A stretch of DNA of 29,234 nt from S141-55 sp964422065. Its GTDB lineage: Bacteria > Hydrothermota > Hydrothermia > WGAB01. This document shows, piece after piece, positions 1 through 8,052 of this stretch. The translations under genes and the position numbers were made by a program. Each line of letters begins with the position of its first letter. Position 1 is the first letter of the stretch. The stretch is taken from assembly GCA_964422065.1 (NCBI GenBank), contig CAYQZW010000010.1:1-29234 (forward strand), in the 5' to 3' direction. The notes beneath the pieces were generated by a model that saw only the letters and a list, made by a program, of their open reading frames with translations, searched no databases and was not told the DNA's origin.

Positions 1-11
1 TCTTCCGATCT
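1..11. other. Sequencing-adapter remnant at contig edge
   Basis: The first 11 bases read TCTTCCGATCT, identical to the 3' end of the standard Illumina adapter. They sit at the very edge and add the out-of-family residues at the end of the carboxypeptidase reading frame. Most likely untrimmed adapter rather than genome. Confidence 0.85.
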
Positions 12-669
12 CTATGGGGAGGGGGGGAGAAGGGTAGTGGACGGCGAAGCCAAACCGCTCCCGGAGGCTCAGATCCCGGATGGCCCGGGTCTCCGGTTCG
101 GAAAAGGGTGCAGGGCCGCGGTAATACGAACTCGCGGGGTCCGGATTGCCTCCGGTCCAGTGGAAATCGTAATTGCGGTTCAGGTCTACCCCGTCGGTCC
201 GGTCCTCCAGATCTATGACGCCGTCCCCGTCGTTGTCCCGAAGATTCTTGCGCCAACTGGTGTCCTGGAGAGAGGTCACGATCCAGTGGCCGTCGGGATT
301 GACTTCAGGGACGATGAAGGTCTCCAGCCGATCCACCCAGTCGCGGATCCCGGGGTCGGTGTCATAGGCTTTGAGCACGGTATCCACCAGGGTCCAGAGG
401 ACTTCTGCGCCCAGGACCTCTTCGGCGTGGTGGATCGCGGTCAGCAAGATGCGGGGTTCCGGCTCGGCCCGGTCCGGATGGTCACTGATCTTCAAGGCCA
501 GGATGGGAAGTCCCAGCCGTTCGGTAAACCCCAGCGTGTCCAGGGCAAACAGGTCTGGCCGTACTGTGGCGACGGAATCTAAGAACGCACGGATCTGAGT
601 TCCTGTGTGATAGCGTGGATTGGAGACATGCTGACCGATCAATATCGTGAGCCAAAGCAGGCCGGTCAT
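1..669 (-). CDS. M14-family zinc carboxypeptidase, C-terminus cut by contig end
   Basis: Reverse-strand frame of 223 codons that runs off the window edge without a stop. The translation starts MTGLLWLTILIGQHVS, a short signal-peptide-like segment, then shows the M14 metallocarboxypeptidase marks: HHAEE (first zinc His and Glu of HxxE) near residue 80, NPDGH near 125, DLNRNYDFHW near 160, YRGPAPFSEPET near 182, and AVHY near 210, the usual site of the third zinc His region. M14 enzymes remove C-terminal residues from peptides; this one is probably secreted. The catalytic Glu lies further on and is missing. The ATG overlaps the stop of the C25 peptidase gene as ATGA, so translation is probably coupled and the two proteases co-expressed. 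The last four residues come from adapter sequence, and those just before it fit the family poorly. Confidence 0.9.
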   Translation of the reverse strand, partial: MTGLLWLTILIGQHVSNPRYHTGTQIRAFLDSVATVRPDLFALDTLGFTERLGLPILALKISDHPDRAEPEPRILLTAIHHAEEVLGAEVLWTLVDTVLKAYDTDPGIRDWVDRLETFIVPEVNPDGHWIVTSLQDTSWRKNLRDNDGDGVIDLEDRTDGVDLNRNYDFHWTGGNPDPASSYYRGPAPFSEPETRAIRDLSLRERFGFAVHYPSPPLPIEIGR

Positions 670-3600
670 CGCAGGATCACCACAGGGACCCGGCGCCGGG
701 TTCCCAGAGAGGTCCGGAGATCCACGAAATAGAGACCCGTGGGCCAGGCGCGGTTTCCGGGGACCCGAATTTCCTGGGTACCAGGGAACAGACGATAGCG
801 ATGGACAAAGACCTGTCGGCCTGTGACATCAAAAATCTGGAGATCCAGGGAGGTCGCTCGATTGGCCGTCACATAGAACATCGGAGGGCCAGAGGTCAGG
901 GACGGGATGCGCAGTTGGACAGTAGGCTGCGGAGATCCGGGCTGCTGGACCCCGACCCAGTGGGTGTCCGGTGGGGCCGTGGTCCAGCGGATGGCCCGGC
1001 CAGCCGCCAATGGAGCGGCGTTGGGATGGTAGTACGAACCGTACACATACTGTAAACCCTGGAGATGCCATCGGTCCTCAATGCCCACGGTCGCCGCATA
1101 GTGGCTGCCTGGGACCGGCGTGACATCCAGATACTGCATCACGATTTCGCCATCTCCTGTGGGGGTTGGCCAATACGCGGGATCGTAAAGGAGGACCTGG
1201 AAGATTTCAGGGGTCTGATTGTCCACACGGTTGATGGCCCGCCATTCCACGATCCAGCGGTGTTGGGCGGCATCGTACTGGTAAAAGACCCCACCGTTTT
1301 CCACCGTCAGGTCCTCCCAATATACGGCCACCAGGTTCTGGGGGCCATGGGGGGAGGGGATCGGCCAGTTGCGGAAGTGGAAATACCAGGTAGAGTCAAA
1401 CGCGATCCATCCATTGGAGCAGACCGAGACTTGGGTTACCTCCTCGCCGTAGTACCGGAAAACAAAGGGCAATGTCAGCACCACGGTGCTGTCATCCCCA
1501 AGAGCCAGGAGGGTCCCGTTGCCTCCCTGAGCAGGGTCCAACTCCATCCAATCAAAGGTCGGGGCCAGACCCGTAAGGGTGTCCGTGTTGTCATACGCCC
1601 AATAGCCGTAAGGGTCAGGCCCGGAAGGAAAATGTGGGCCGGTGGGCCCAAGAGGGATGGTGAAATAGACGGTGTTTTCGGCACCAGATGCCGTGGTCCA
1701 ATCCAAACGGAACCAGACATCCCGCCCTGGGACCACATCGGGCAGGGTCTGGACGGTGAACACGGGGCCGGTCCAGGCCGATTGGCCAGGGTCCAGGGAC
1801 CCGAGGGACCCGATGGAGTCTGTGACGACCACACCGGTGAATGCCGAGCGAAGACGTAGCGTTACCTCGCCGGTGGCCGTGGAGCCGAGGTTCGTGATGT
1901 GGAGGTCCAGGGTAGAAGTAGTGCCGGGATCAAGGTCGGGATTTGCCTGGCTGGCCAGGACCTGGAGCGCTGGCGCTACACTGAAGAACCTCAGGTAATG
2001 TTGCCCCTCGGAGGAACCGCTCTGCAAGAGGACTTCAAAACGCAGGTGGAGGCTGTCGGGCAGCGTCGGGGCCGTAGAAACCGTGAAGGAGAGGGTCGCC
2101 TGGGCGCCCGGCCCGAGACCGGAAAACGCCGCTGTGGAATCCACAACCCAGGCCAGGGTGTCTATGGCCCGGAGGATACCTGTCCCGGCGCCGACGCTCT
2201 GATTCCCCACATTCCGGATCCGGACCCGAAGGGTCACCGTCTCATTGGGATTCAGGGCCTGGTCGTTGCCGTCTTCAACCCATGCCGTGTCCACAGCCAG
2301 GGGGAATCCCGTGTTCTGGACCGGGATCTCGACGATGTAGGGCCGGTAACCAGGCGCGGTCACAGTCAGCCGAACAAAGTCTTGAATGCCGGGCGGAATT
2401 TCGCCATAAAACTGACCTTCAGCATCTACGGGGCCGTGCTCCAGCAGGGAATGATCGGGTGTGGTCAACGCCACGTAGGCCTCAGATACAGGCTGGCCCT
2501 GGGCGAGAACCCGCACCAGCAGGCCCCCGCCTTCCGGGCCAATGCTCGGAGGATGCTGAACGGTTAGGGTATGGGGAGCGCCGACGTGGACCTGGAGGGA
2601 GGGCAATCCCAGGGTGTTGTACACGTGGAAATAGAACTCAATGGAGTCGCCCGGGCCTGCACGGTCCGGGAACTCCCAGAAGAGTTGGAAGAGGCCGCGG
2701 ACCCCGGAAGGGGACAACCGCTGGATCCCCTCTTCAAGGAGACCTTCAAAGATCCCGACATCAATGGCGTTGTTCCATCGGGTATGGACGCTCGGGTTGG
2801 TGGGCCCGAAGAACCCCACCCCGCCCTTGGGGTTGACGGGGGTCCCGGCACGGAGCCAGGCCTCCCCGAAGGCCGGGTCCACCGAAGACGCGAAGTTTCC
2901 GGACCCGCAGGTCACGTTGTACAGCACGGGCAACTTCCAGCCGTTCTGAAGTTCACTGATATTCGGGACAAAGAACGGAGGTTCATGCCAACCTAAGGCG
3001 CCGGACCAGCCCCGGTAGTTGATCACCCCCACACCTTGATTGATGGCCGCGATCAGGTCCTCCGCGCCGGGTTGGGGACCGACCGGGTACCAGAAGAGGG
3101 TATCTACATCAAGGAATCCGTGTGCCAGGAGCCGATCACGGATCACCATCTTGGTCAGTTTCGTAGTGATCGCGTAATGGGTGGATGCGACCATCAAGGC
3201 CCTGTGGTACCAGAGGGTATCCGTAGTGTCCGGGCTCTTTTCATATCCCAGGATCTTCTGGACGACGACCTGTAGTTCCAGGGCGTTATCCACGGGGATC
3301 CGGCCGATCCAGACATCCGGCAGGTAGTCCTCGCCGTCCAGCAACGCGTAGGGCAAGTCGGTCGCATCCAGGCCATAGGTGAAGGCTGGAATCCCCGCGC
3401 CCCCCACGATGTCTACATCGGCGGCCAGGACCACAAACTCTACCTTTGGGGTCCAAGTGTCGTACACGTTCTGGATGAACGCTTTGATCTCGCTTGTGGT
3501 GGTCCCGGTCTGCGAGAGCCCTACGGTCCACACCGTATACCCCTGATCCTGGAGCCATTGGACCAGGGGCGTTAGGGTGGAGAGGAAGTTGTCTGGCGCA

Positions 3601-3983
3601 ATAATGAGGTATCCGCCCCGGACCATGGGACCGGAAAGGACATGCTCGCTCCCTGGAATGGCCCGGTAAAAGGCTTGAAATGCTGCACTGGGGAGAGAAC
3701 AGGCTGGCGTTTGTGTCAGAGCGGAAGGATAGACGAGTTGCAGGTCTGCTGGGCCCGGGGTTGGCTTTTGGATCCGTAAGACCCGGACCGTGAGGTCCCG
3801 GAGCCGCATGGGCGCACTCCAGGTGGTCTGGATCCCTGGAGGGGCCTGGAGGCCAGGAGGTTGGCCGTCCGGAAGAACGGCCACAGGCAGGGCAACCGCG
3901 GATTCGCCTTCCACGGTTAAAAGGAGTCCCTCAGGGGTCGGCGTGACCTGAAGGGCAGACCACAGGAGCCACACGAAGATCAT
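666..3983 (-). CDS. Secreted C25 (gingipain-like) cysteine peptidase with C-terminal sorting/FlgD-like domain
   Basis: 1105 residues. A short hydrophobic N-terminus (MIFVWLLWSALQ) looks like a signal peptide. Residues about 120-460 form a C25 peptidase domain: LPYALLDGEDYLPDVWIGR (about 210-228), INYRGW (321-326) where gingipains have the catalytic His motif, and YNVTCGSGNF with probable nucleophile Cys359. Then follow a carboxypeptidase-regulatory/Ig-like segment (about 480-565), two CARDB-like adhesion domains (about 575-800), a domain of C25-associated type with YYGEEV and CSNGWIAF, and a last ~80 residues with LQIFDVTGRQV and GLYFVDLR, typical of Por/FlgD-like C-terminal domains. The sequence implies secretion and possibly surface attachment. 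The usual GHG histidine is replaced by tryptophan (GWSG); His333 in GWHEP is the nearest candidate. No Shine-Dalgarno is seen; a promoter sits 7 nt before the ATG. It overlaps the M14 gene downstream. Confidence 0.9.
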   Translation of the reverse strand: MIFVWLLWSALQVTPTPEGLLLTVEGESAVALPVAVLPDGQPPGLQAPPGIQTTWSAPMRLRDLTVRVLRIQKPTPGPADLQLVYPSALTQTPACSLPSAAFQAFYRAIPGSEHVLSGPMVRGGYLIIAPDNFLSTLTPLVQWLQDQGYTVWTVGLSQTGTTTSEIKAFIQNVYDTWTPKVEFVVLAADVDIVGGAGIPAFTYGLDATDLPYALLDGEDYLPDVWIGRIPVDNALELQVVVQKILGYEKSPDTTDTLWYHRALMVASTHYAITTKLTKMVIRDRLLAHGFLDVDTLFWYPVGPQPGAEDLIAAINQGVGVINYRGWSGALGWHEPPFFVPNISELQNGWKLPVLYNVTCGSGNFASSVDPAFGEAWLRAGTPVNPKGGVGFFGPTNPSVHTRWNNAIDVGIFEGLLEEGIQRLSPSGVRGLFQLFWEFPDRAGPGDSIEFYFHVYNTLGLPSLQVHVGAPHTLTVQHPPSIGPEGGGLLVRVLAQGQPVSEAYVALTTPDHSLLEHGPVDAEGQFYGEIPPGIQDFVRLTVTAPGYRPYIVEIPVQNTGFPLAVDTAWVEDGNDQALNPNETVTLRVRIRNVGNQSVGAGTGILRAIDTLAWVVDSTAAFSGLGPGAQATLSFTVSTAPTLPDSLHLRFEVLLQSGSSEGQHYLRFFSVAPALQVLASQANPDLDPGTTSTLDLHITNLGSTATGEVTLRLRSAFTGVVVTDSIGSLGSLDPGQSAWTGPVFTVQTLPDVVPGRDVWFRLDWTTASGAENTVYFTIPLGPTGPHFPSGPDPYGYWAYDNTDTLTGLAPTFDWMELDPAQGGNGTLLALGDDSTVVLTLPFVFRYYGEEVTQVSVCSNGWIAFDSTWYFHFRNWPIPSPHGPQNLVAVYWEDLTVENGGVFYQYDAAQHRWIVEWRAINRVDNQTPEIFQVLLYDPAYWPTPTGDGEIVMQYLDVTPVPGSHYAATVGIEDRWHLQGLQYVYGSYYHPNAAPLAAGRAIRWTTAPPDTHWVGVQQPGSPQPTVQLRIPSLTSGPPMFYVTANRATSLDLQIFDVTGRQVFVHRYRLFPGTQEIRVPGNRAWPTGLYFVDLRTSLGTRRRVPVVILR

Positions 3984-3990
3984 GCGGACG

Positions 3991-4019
3991 ATTTTAAGGG
4001 ATGCCTAAGGCGTGGCCAA
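3991..4019 (-). promoter_or_regulatory. Sigma70-type promoter of C25 gene, probably leaderless
   Basis: Read on the minus strand: TTGGCC, 17 nt, TAAAAT, 7 nt, ATG. Transcription would start at or beside the A of the start codon. The 21-nt gap to the upstream propeller gene has no Shine-Dalgarno. Confidence 0.55.
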
Positions 4020-5063
4020 TTGGGGATCACCATGCCTTACCGGCTCCTGGGGAGGCTCACTTGTGGCGATCCAATGGAGGCCCTCTCGGCCGCCCAGAAT
4101 GATCTGTTGGCCGATAAGGGCGACAGAGTAGCCGTAGTCACAGGGCAGGTTAGCTACGACGACCGGGGCCGTTGGATCGGTACAGTCCACCCATTGGAGC
4201 CCATCCCCGCCGGCGGCCACCCAGGCGGTGTCCCCCCGGGCCACAACATCCCAGGCATAGCCGGGCAGGTCTGTCAAAGAGAGAACCGTAGGAGAGGAGG
4301 GATCCGAGACATTGACGAGCACCAGCCCCTGTTCTCGGGCTGCGACATAGGCGACCCCCTGGTCCACGTAAACCTTCCTTGCATCGCCCGGGAAGTCCAC
4401 GGTGGCCAGGAGATTGGGGTGGGCGGGATCGGAGGCCACATCAAAAATCGCCAGGCCAGCCTGTCCTTGAGCTACGTAAAGGCGGCCGGCCGTGGTGTCC
4501 AGGAAGACTCCCCGCGTATAGCCGGAGAGGGGGATGGTCTGAAGGAGATTGAGGAAGCCAGGGTAGGAGGCATCATAAACGACGAGTCCGTCGTCCTGAT
4601 CCGCTACGTAGAGATACGGGGTATCCTGGACGACCCAACCGGTAATATCCTGGAGGTTTCGTCCCCAAGCGTTGCTCACATAGGTCAAGGAATCGCCGGT
4701 AAACCGGAGGATGAGCACGCCGCCATCGGTGTCCGCCACATAGAGGAGGGTATCGCCCGGTGCCTTCCAGATCCCCCGGGCATAGTCCTCAACAGAGGGG
4801 TCGTCCCAGTTGTAGAAGAATGCGGGCATCAGGGAACCGGGCGGAGGGACTTCTTCAGGCGCTACGAGGGTGACCCCTCCTTCCGCGTTCGCCAGATAGA
4901 GAATCCCATCGCTTGGGAAAATCCGCATGACATATCCTGGGGTTGCCACAAAGCCCCACTCGTGGAGGAGGATCAGAGGTTGAGGGATCTTTTGACACGC
5001 CTGGCTCCAGAGCCCCATTGCCGTCAGCATGAAGGTCCAGAAAATATGCCGTCTTTTGATCAT
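4005..5063 (-). CDS. LVIVD-repeat beta-propeller lipoprotein
   Basis: 352 residues from the chosen ATG at 5063. An open frame extends upstream to 5162, but the added 33 residues are basic and have no signal character, whereas MIKRRHIFWTFMLTAMGLWSQAC is a good lipoprotein-type signal with Cys at residue 23 (lipobox SQAC, not canonical at -3). The rest is a series of repeats of the form LYVAD..GGL.I.D.....P.L, for example YVADTDGGVLIL, YVADQDDGLVVYD, YVAQGQAGLAIFD, YVAAREQGLVLVN and WVAAGGDGLQWVD. These are LVIVD repeats (Pfam PF08309 type), predicted to fold as a propeller. It precedes the C25 and M14 protease genes by 21 nt and may be an envelope scaffold or receptor; the substrate is unknown. 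No Shine-Dalgarno precedes the ATG. Confidence 0.8.
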   Translation of the reverse strand: MIKRRHIFWTFMLTAMGLWSQACQKIPQPLILLHEWGFVATPGYVMRIFPSDGILYLANAEGGVTLVAPEEVPPPGSLMPAFFYNWDDPSVEDYARGIWKAPGDTLLYVADTDGGVLILRFTGDSLTYVSNAWGRNLQDITGWVVQDTPYLYVADQDDGLVVYDASYPGFLNLLQTIPLSGYTRGVFLDTTAGRLYVAQGQAGLAIFDVASDPAHPNLLATVDFPGDARKVYVDQGVAYVAAREQGLVLVNVSDPSSPTVLSLTDLPGYAWDVVARGDTAWVAAGGDGLQWVDCTDPTAPVVVANLPCDYGYSVALIGQQIILGGREGLHWIATSEPPQEPVRHGDPQLATP

Positions 5064-5070
5064 GTCCAAT

Positions 5071-5099
5071 ATTGTACGCGACCCCATACACCAAGACAG
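5071..5099 (-). promoter_or_regulatory. Possible leaderless promoter of propeller gene
   Basis: Minus strand: CTGTCT (weak -35), 17 nt, TACAAT, 7 nt, ATG. The -10 and its spacing match the other short-spaced promoters in this window; the -35 matches consensus at only 3 of 6 bases. Confidence 0.35.
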
Positions 5100-5257
5100 A
5101 CGGCAAAGGCTCTCTCCAACGTAGGGGCGTGCCCGGTGTTCCCTCGCATGAGCCCTTTTCACTCTCCCCTAACCCCTCCCCTGCACAACAGACCCAGGGA
5201 TGGGGATTTCACCTTTTTTCCTAAAGCCTGTCTCCTTTTTTCAAAGCCTTTTCTCCA

Positions 5258-5293
5258 CTTTTTAAAGGGGGGCCTGAGGGATTTCCCTTTCCC
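5258..5293. repeat. Dispersed GC-rich repeat, diverged copy
   Basis: CTTTTTAAAGGGGGG followed by CCTGAGGGATTTCCC. It matches the layout of the three copies at 26377-26552 (C/T run, AAAGGGGG, then xxGAGGGGATT), so the same element lies in two separate intergenic gaps. Confidence 0.6.
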
Positions 5294-5329
5294 AGAAGAG
5301 CCATGGAGATTTTCTTACGCCCGTATGTC

Positions 5330-5358
5330 TTGAATCCACAACAAGGCGCCCCTATCAT
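5330..5358 (+). promoter_or_regulatory. Sigma70-type promoter of 5383 gene pair
   Basis: TTGAAT, exactly 17 nt, TATCAT. The start of transcription would be near 5365, leaving an ~18-nt leader that contains the Shine-Dalgarno CGGAGGG (5371-5377) ahead of the GTG start. Confidence 0.7.
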
Positions 5359-5382
5359 AGGCGTTAAGAGCGGAGGGATGTT

Positions 5383-6456
5383 GTGATTCTATTCGTCTGG
5401 CTGGTGGTGGCCGCCCCTCTCCAGGAGGTGACCCAAGAGGTCGCCCTCAAGGGCCTGGAAGTTGAGGTCGTCACGACGTACTTCCAAACTCACGGTCGGC
5501 TGATTCAGGTTACCGACTCCCTCCTCCAGATCCAGGTGCAGGACACCCTTTATCCCCTCTCGTGGCACGAGATCCATCTCATTCGTCTGGTCGGCCTCCA
5601 AAATCTCATCAAGCAGACTGCCCGGCTTCAGTGGTTCCCTATCGTTGCAGGTTTAATCCTGGGCCAGGGTGCCCTGATATGGACCTTCTTCAGACCTCAA
5701 CTTTCGATCTATTTTGTGGTGAATCCCAATACCCCCCTATTGTTGTTCGCAGGAAGTCCCATCCTTCAACGGACTCTTCGGATCATCCGTGCCATATACC
5801 ATTTTGAACTCACCCCTCCATGGACACCCGAAAAAATCCAACTCCTCCGAGGTTATGCACAGAATCCGATGGGCAGTTCCGTGGGTCCAAGCCTTTCTCC
5901 GGTCCCCGAACCTTTTCCTCCCTCTCTCAAGGTTCGGAGGTCCCGACTCACCGTCTCGCCCCTTGGGGAGATCGCCTTGGAGGCCTGGGGGACCAGAGGA
6001 GAGATCTTTTGGAACTCTCTCACCCTGACCCTTTCCTTCCTGCAACTGAACTATGGTGTTTCGCGCCATCACCACCTGCGTCTGACGGTCATGGCCGTAG
6101 GGTTTCCCTGGAATCACGACCCCCTCTTCTACCCGGCCCATGTGGATGTCCAGTGTTCCTATATCCTGACTTTGCCTGTGACGTCACCAACCCAGTTTCG
6201 TTTGGCATTTCTGTTGAATCCCATTTATGGTGGGGTCCTGACTGCGGATTTTCAGCGAGCCGTGTGGCAAAGGAATCTCTGGGTTTTTCTGGGGATCCGA
6301 ATGCTCACCCTGAGCTTCATCGTATTTTACGAGGAACCTCCGCCACCCCATTCCTTTGGCGGCAGATGGAAAGGATGGGAAAAGGCCTGGTTTGCCACAG
6401 GTCCCCAACTCTATTACGGGCTCCGATTCCGGTTCCCGAAAGGAGGAACTCGATGA
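5383..6456 (+). CDS. Unknown envelope protein: beta module, hydrophobic segment, barrel-like C-terminus
   Basis: 357 residues, GTG start chosen because CGGAGGG lies 5 nt upstream. N-terminal signal-like stretch MILFVWLVVAAPLQ; residues about 30-72 (HGRLIQVTDSLLQIQV ... LSWHEIHLIRL) resemble the small beta domain common in FCB-type bacteria that precedes a membrane segment; residues about 84-105 are hydrophobic. From about 205 the chain alternates polar and hydrophobic residues in long strands and ends in GLRFRF plus a short tail, suggestive of an outer-membrane beta barrel. I recognise no named family. Its stop overlaps the next gene's start (ATGA) with AGGAGG inside its last codons, so the two are one transcription unit. 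The arrangement resembles the 14885-16922 pair. Function unknown. Confidence 0.8.
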   Translation: MILFVWLVVAAPLQEVTQEVALKGLEVEVVTTYFQTHGRLIQVTDSLLQIQVQDTLYPLSWHEIHLIRLVGLQNLIKQTARLQWFPIVAGLILGQGALIWTFFRPQLSIYFVVNPNTPLLLFAGSPILQRTLRIIRAIYHFELTPPWTPEKIQLLRGYAQNPMGSSVGPSLSPVPEPFPPSLKVRRSRLTVSPLGEIALEAWGTRGEIFWNSLTLTLSFLQLNYGVSRHHHLRLTVMAVGFPWNHDPLFYPAHVDVQCSYILTLPVTSPTQFRLAFLLNPIYGGVLTADFQRAVWQRNLWVFLGIRMLTLSFIVFYEEPPPPHSFGGRWKGWEKAWFATGPQLYYGLRFRFPKGGTR

Positions 6457-8039
6457 GACCCTCGCCATGGCCGCTTCTAATCGCCACCTTCTGGATGACC
6501 GCCTGCCAGGTGTATCAACCACGAGTTTTGACCCGGCCCGAGGAGATTGCGTCGTTTACCCCCGACAGTACCCATCCTTCCATTTTAGAAATCCGGACCC
6601 GATCCGGGGACATCTACCTCTTACATACGGTTTGGCGGGAAGGCGACCGCATCGGAGGAAAAGGTGAACACTACACGCCCGGGTACACACTCCAGGAGGA
6701 GGGAACCTTTACGATCCCCACCGAGGACATTGTCTTCCTGCGGTACTGGGCGTCCTCTCCCGAGGGCCGCAAGAAACTCCAGGTGCTCGGGGTTCAGAAT
6801 CTTCTTCTGGGGATCCCCGTAGGGTGTTTGGCCTCCTTCCTTGCCTTGTTCCTTCTCAAGGCGATCTTTGGGTCCTGCCCCACCACGTATACCTGGGACG
6901 GGCACGAATGGGTTTTGGAATCCGAAGGCTTTTCCAACAGCATTGCCCGGTGGTTTGAAGCGACCGACTGGGATCGGCTCCATGTCCTCCAACCCGACGA
7001 CGCCGGTCGTCTCCATCTGTTGGTGTGCAACGAGGCCCTGGAGACCCATGAGATCAATGAACTCAAACTCATTGCGGTCCGGGTCCCCGATACGCTCGAC
7101 CTCTGGAACAACGGAGATCAGTTTTTGCCTGTGGGGCCCGCAACCCTGCCCTTTGAGGGCAAAAACAAATTGGGCCAGTCGGTGCTTTCCCAGATCCTTG
7201 CCCCTGATGGGGACGCCTACACCTCTCCGGATACCTTCGGCTTGGACACGGTCACCTTGGGATTCCTTTGGCTAACAGCCAAGCACGAGCAACCGGTCCT
7301 CGCCCTCCGATACCGCAGTACGCTTTGGACGACCACCCTCTTCTATGGCCTGTTAGATCTCCTCGGGTCCGAGGCCCAATCCTGGCTCCAATCGTTGAAC
7401 AAAAATCCCGTTGCTGCCCTATCGGTCTGGCAATGGTACCAACAACTTTCGGGAGCTACCGTGGAGGTGAAGGGCACGCGGGGCTGGCAGCGAGTGGGGC
7501 GGATCGCCGATGCCGGCCCGATCGCGTGGAAGGAATCGGCCTTGCCGTTACCCAATGAGGCCGTACAGGCGGGGACCCTCTGGGTTCGACTGATTTTCAC
7601 GACCGGTGCCTGGGCCCTGGACTATCTGGCACTCCATCCAGGGTATCCGAACGCCATCCAGGAGACTCGGATCCTCCAACCGATCGAGATCCTCGCGTCG
7701 GAGGACTCCCTTGTTCCGCCCGAACTCCTCAACGTCTTGAATACCCAGGACGACGCCTATCTCGTCCTCTATCCCACCCAGCAGTACCACCTGGTTTTCC
7801 AAGCGCCACCCGCATCGCCCGGCTCGCAATGGGTCTACATCCTCAAGATCCGGGGCTATTACACCGAGTGGTTGCGCGAGGAGTGGCTCCCGAGCACACA
7901 GGAGGACATCGTCACGGCCTATCACCTTCTGCAGGATCCTTCGAAGGCCCGTGCATACTTCCAGGGGATTTGGGCGCAAAAACGCGCCTGGATGCCGAAA
8001 GCCTTCTGGCGCTCCCGCCTCAATCCCCCCGTCCCCTAA
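6453..8039 (+). CDS. Large unknown lipoprotein with 'CPxxYxWDG' domain
   Basis: 528 residues. The frame is open from 5820, but the ATG at 6453 is chosen: AGGAGG lies 6 nt before it, it overlaps the previous stop, and it begins a lipoprotein signal MRPSPWPLLIATFWMTAC with Cys18. Residues about 45-100 (SGDIYLL ... TIPTEDIVFLRYW) look like the small beta domain of the preceding protein, followed by a hydrophobic segment (about 109-139). Residues 141-210 hold SCPTTYTWDG, a SEGFSNS segment, and CNEALETHEINELKLIAV. This block resembles a recurrent uncharacterised domain in secreted FCB-group proteins, from memory of similar proteins and not from a search. The remainder, about 210-528, is probably beta-rich and unassigned. 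It probably works with the barrel-like neighbour in the envelope. Confidence 0.8.
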   Translation: MRPSPWPLLIATFWMTACQVYQPRVLTRPEEIASFTPDSTHPSILEIRTRSGDIYLLHTVWREGDRIGGKGEHYTPGYTLQEEGTFTIPTEDIVFLRYWASSPEGRKKLQVLGVQNLLLGIPVGCLASFLALFLLKAIFGSCPTTYTWDGHEWVLESEGFSNSIARWFEATDWDRLHVLQPDDAGRLHLLVCNEALETHEINELKLIAVRVPDTLDLWNNGDQFLPVGPATLPFEGKNKLGQSVLSQILAPDGDAYTSPDTFGLDTVTLGFLWLTAKHEQPVLALRYRSTLWTTTLFYGLLDLLGSEAQSWLQSLNKNPVAALSVWQWYQQLSGATVEVKGTRGWQRVGRIADAGPIAWKESALPLPNEAVQAGTLWVRLIFTTGAWALDYLALHPGYPNAIQETRILQPIEILASEDSLVPPELLNVLNTQDDAYLVLYPTQQYHLVFQAPPASPGSQWVYILKIRGYYTEWLREEWLPSTQEDIVTAYHLLQDPSKARAYFQGIWAQKRAWMPKAFWRSRLNPPVP

Positions 8040-8052
8040 GGCTGAGAGCCTT
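8038..8052 (+). terminator. Weak hairpin at the 3' end of the lipoprotein gene
   Basis: AAGGCT-GAG-AGCCTT forms a 6-bp stem with a 3-nt loop and overlaps the TAA stop. No U-tract follows, so terminator function is doubtful. Confidence 0.2.

Larger units (their letters stand above)
5064..5382. other. Divergent intergenic region
   Basis: 319 bases between two divergent genes. It holds the propeller promoter at its left end, a pyrimidine-rich stretch (5160-5260), one copy of the CTTTTTAAAGGGGGG repeat (5258-5293) and the promoter of the barrel gene (5330-5358). No convincing small gene or RNA was seen. Confidence 0.7.

Noticed and set aside
1065..2567. Several long plus-strand frames opposite the C25 gene
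   Set aside because: They are shadows caused by high GC; the minus strand shows a complete multi-domain peptidase.
5064..5162. 33-residue N-terminal extension of the propeller lipoprotein
   Set aside because: It would bury the lipoprotein signal peptide and cover the probable promoter.
4020..5333. 437-residue plus-strand open frame
   Set aside because: It is antisense to the LVIVD propeller gene, whose repeats are clear; its translation is Gly/Arg/Asp/His-rich without domains.
5820..6452. N-terminal extension of the large lipoprotein frame
   Set aside because: It overlaps the barrel gene in another frame; ATG 6453 has AGGAGG and starts a signal peptide.
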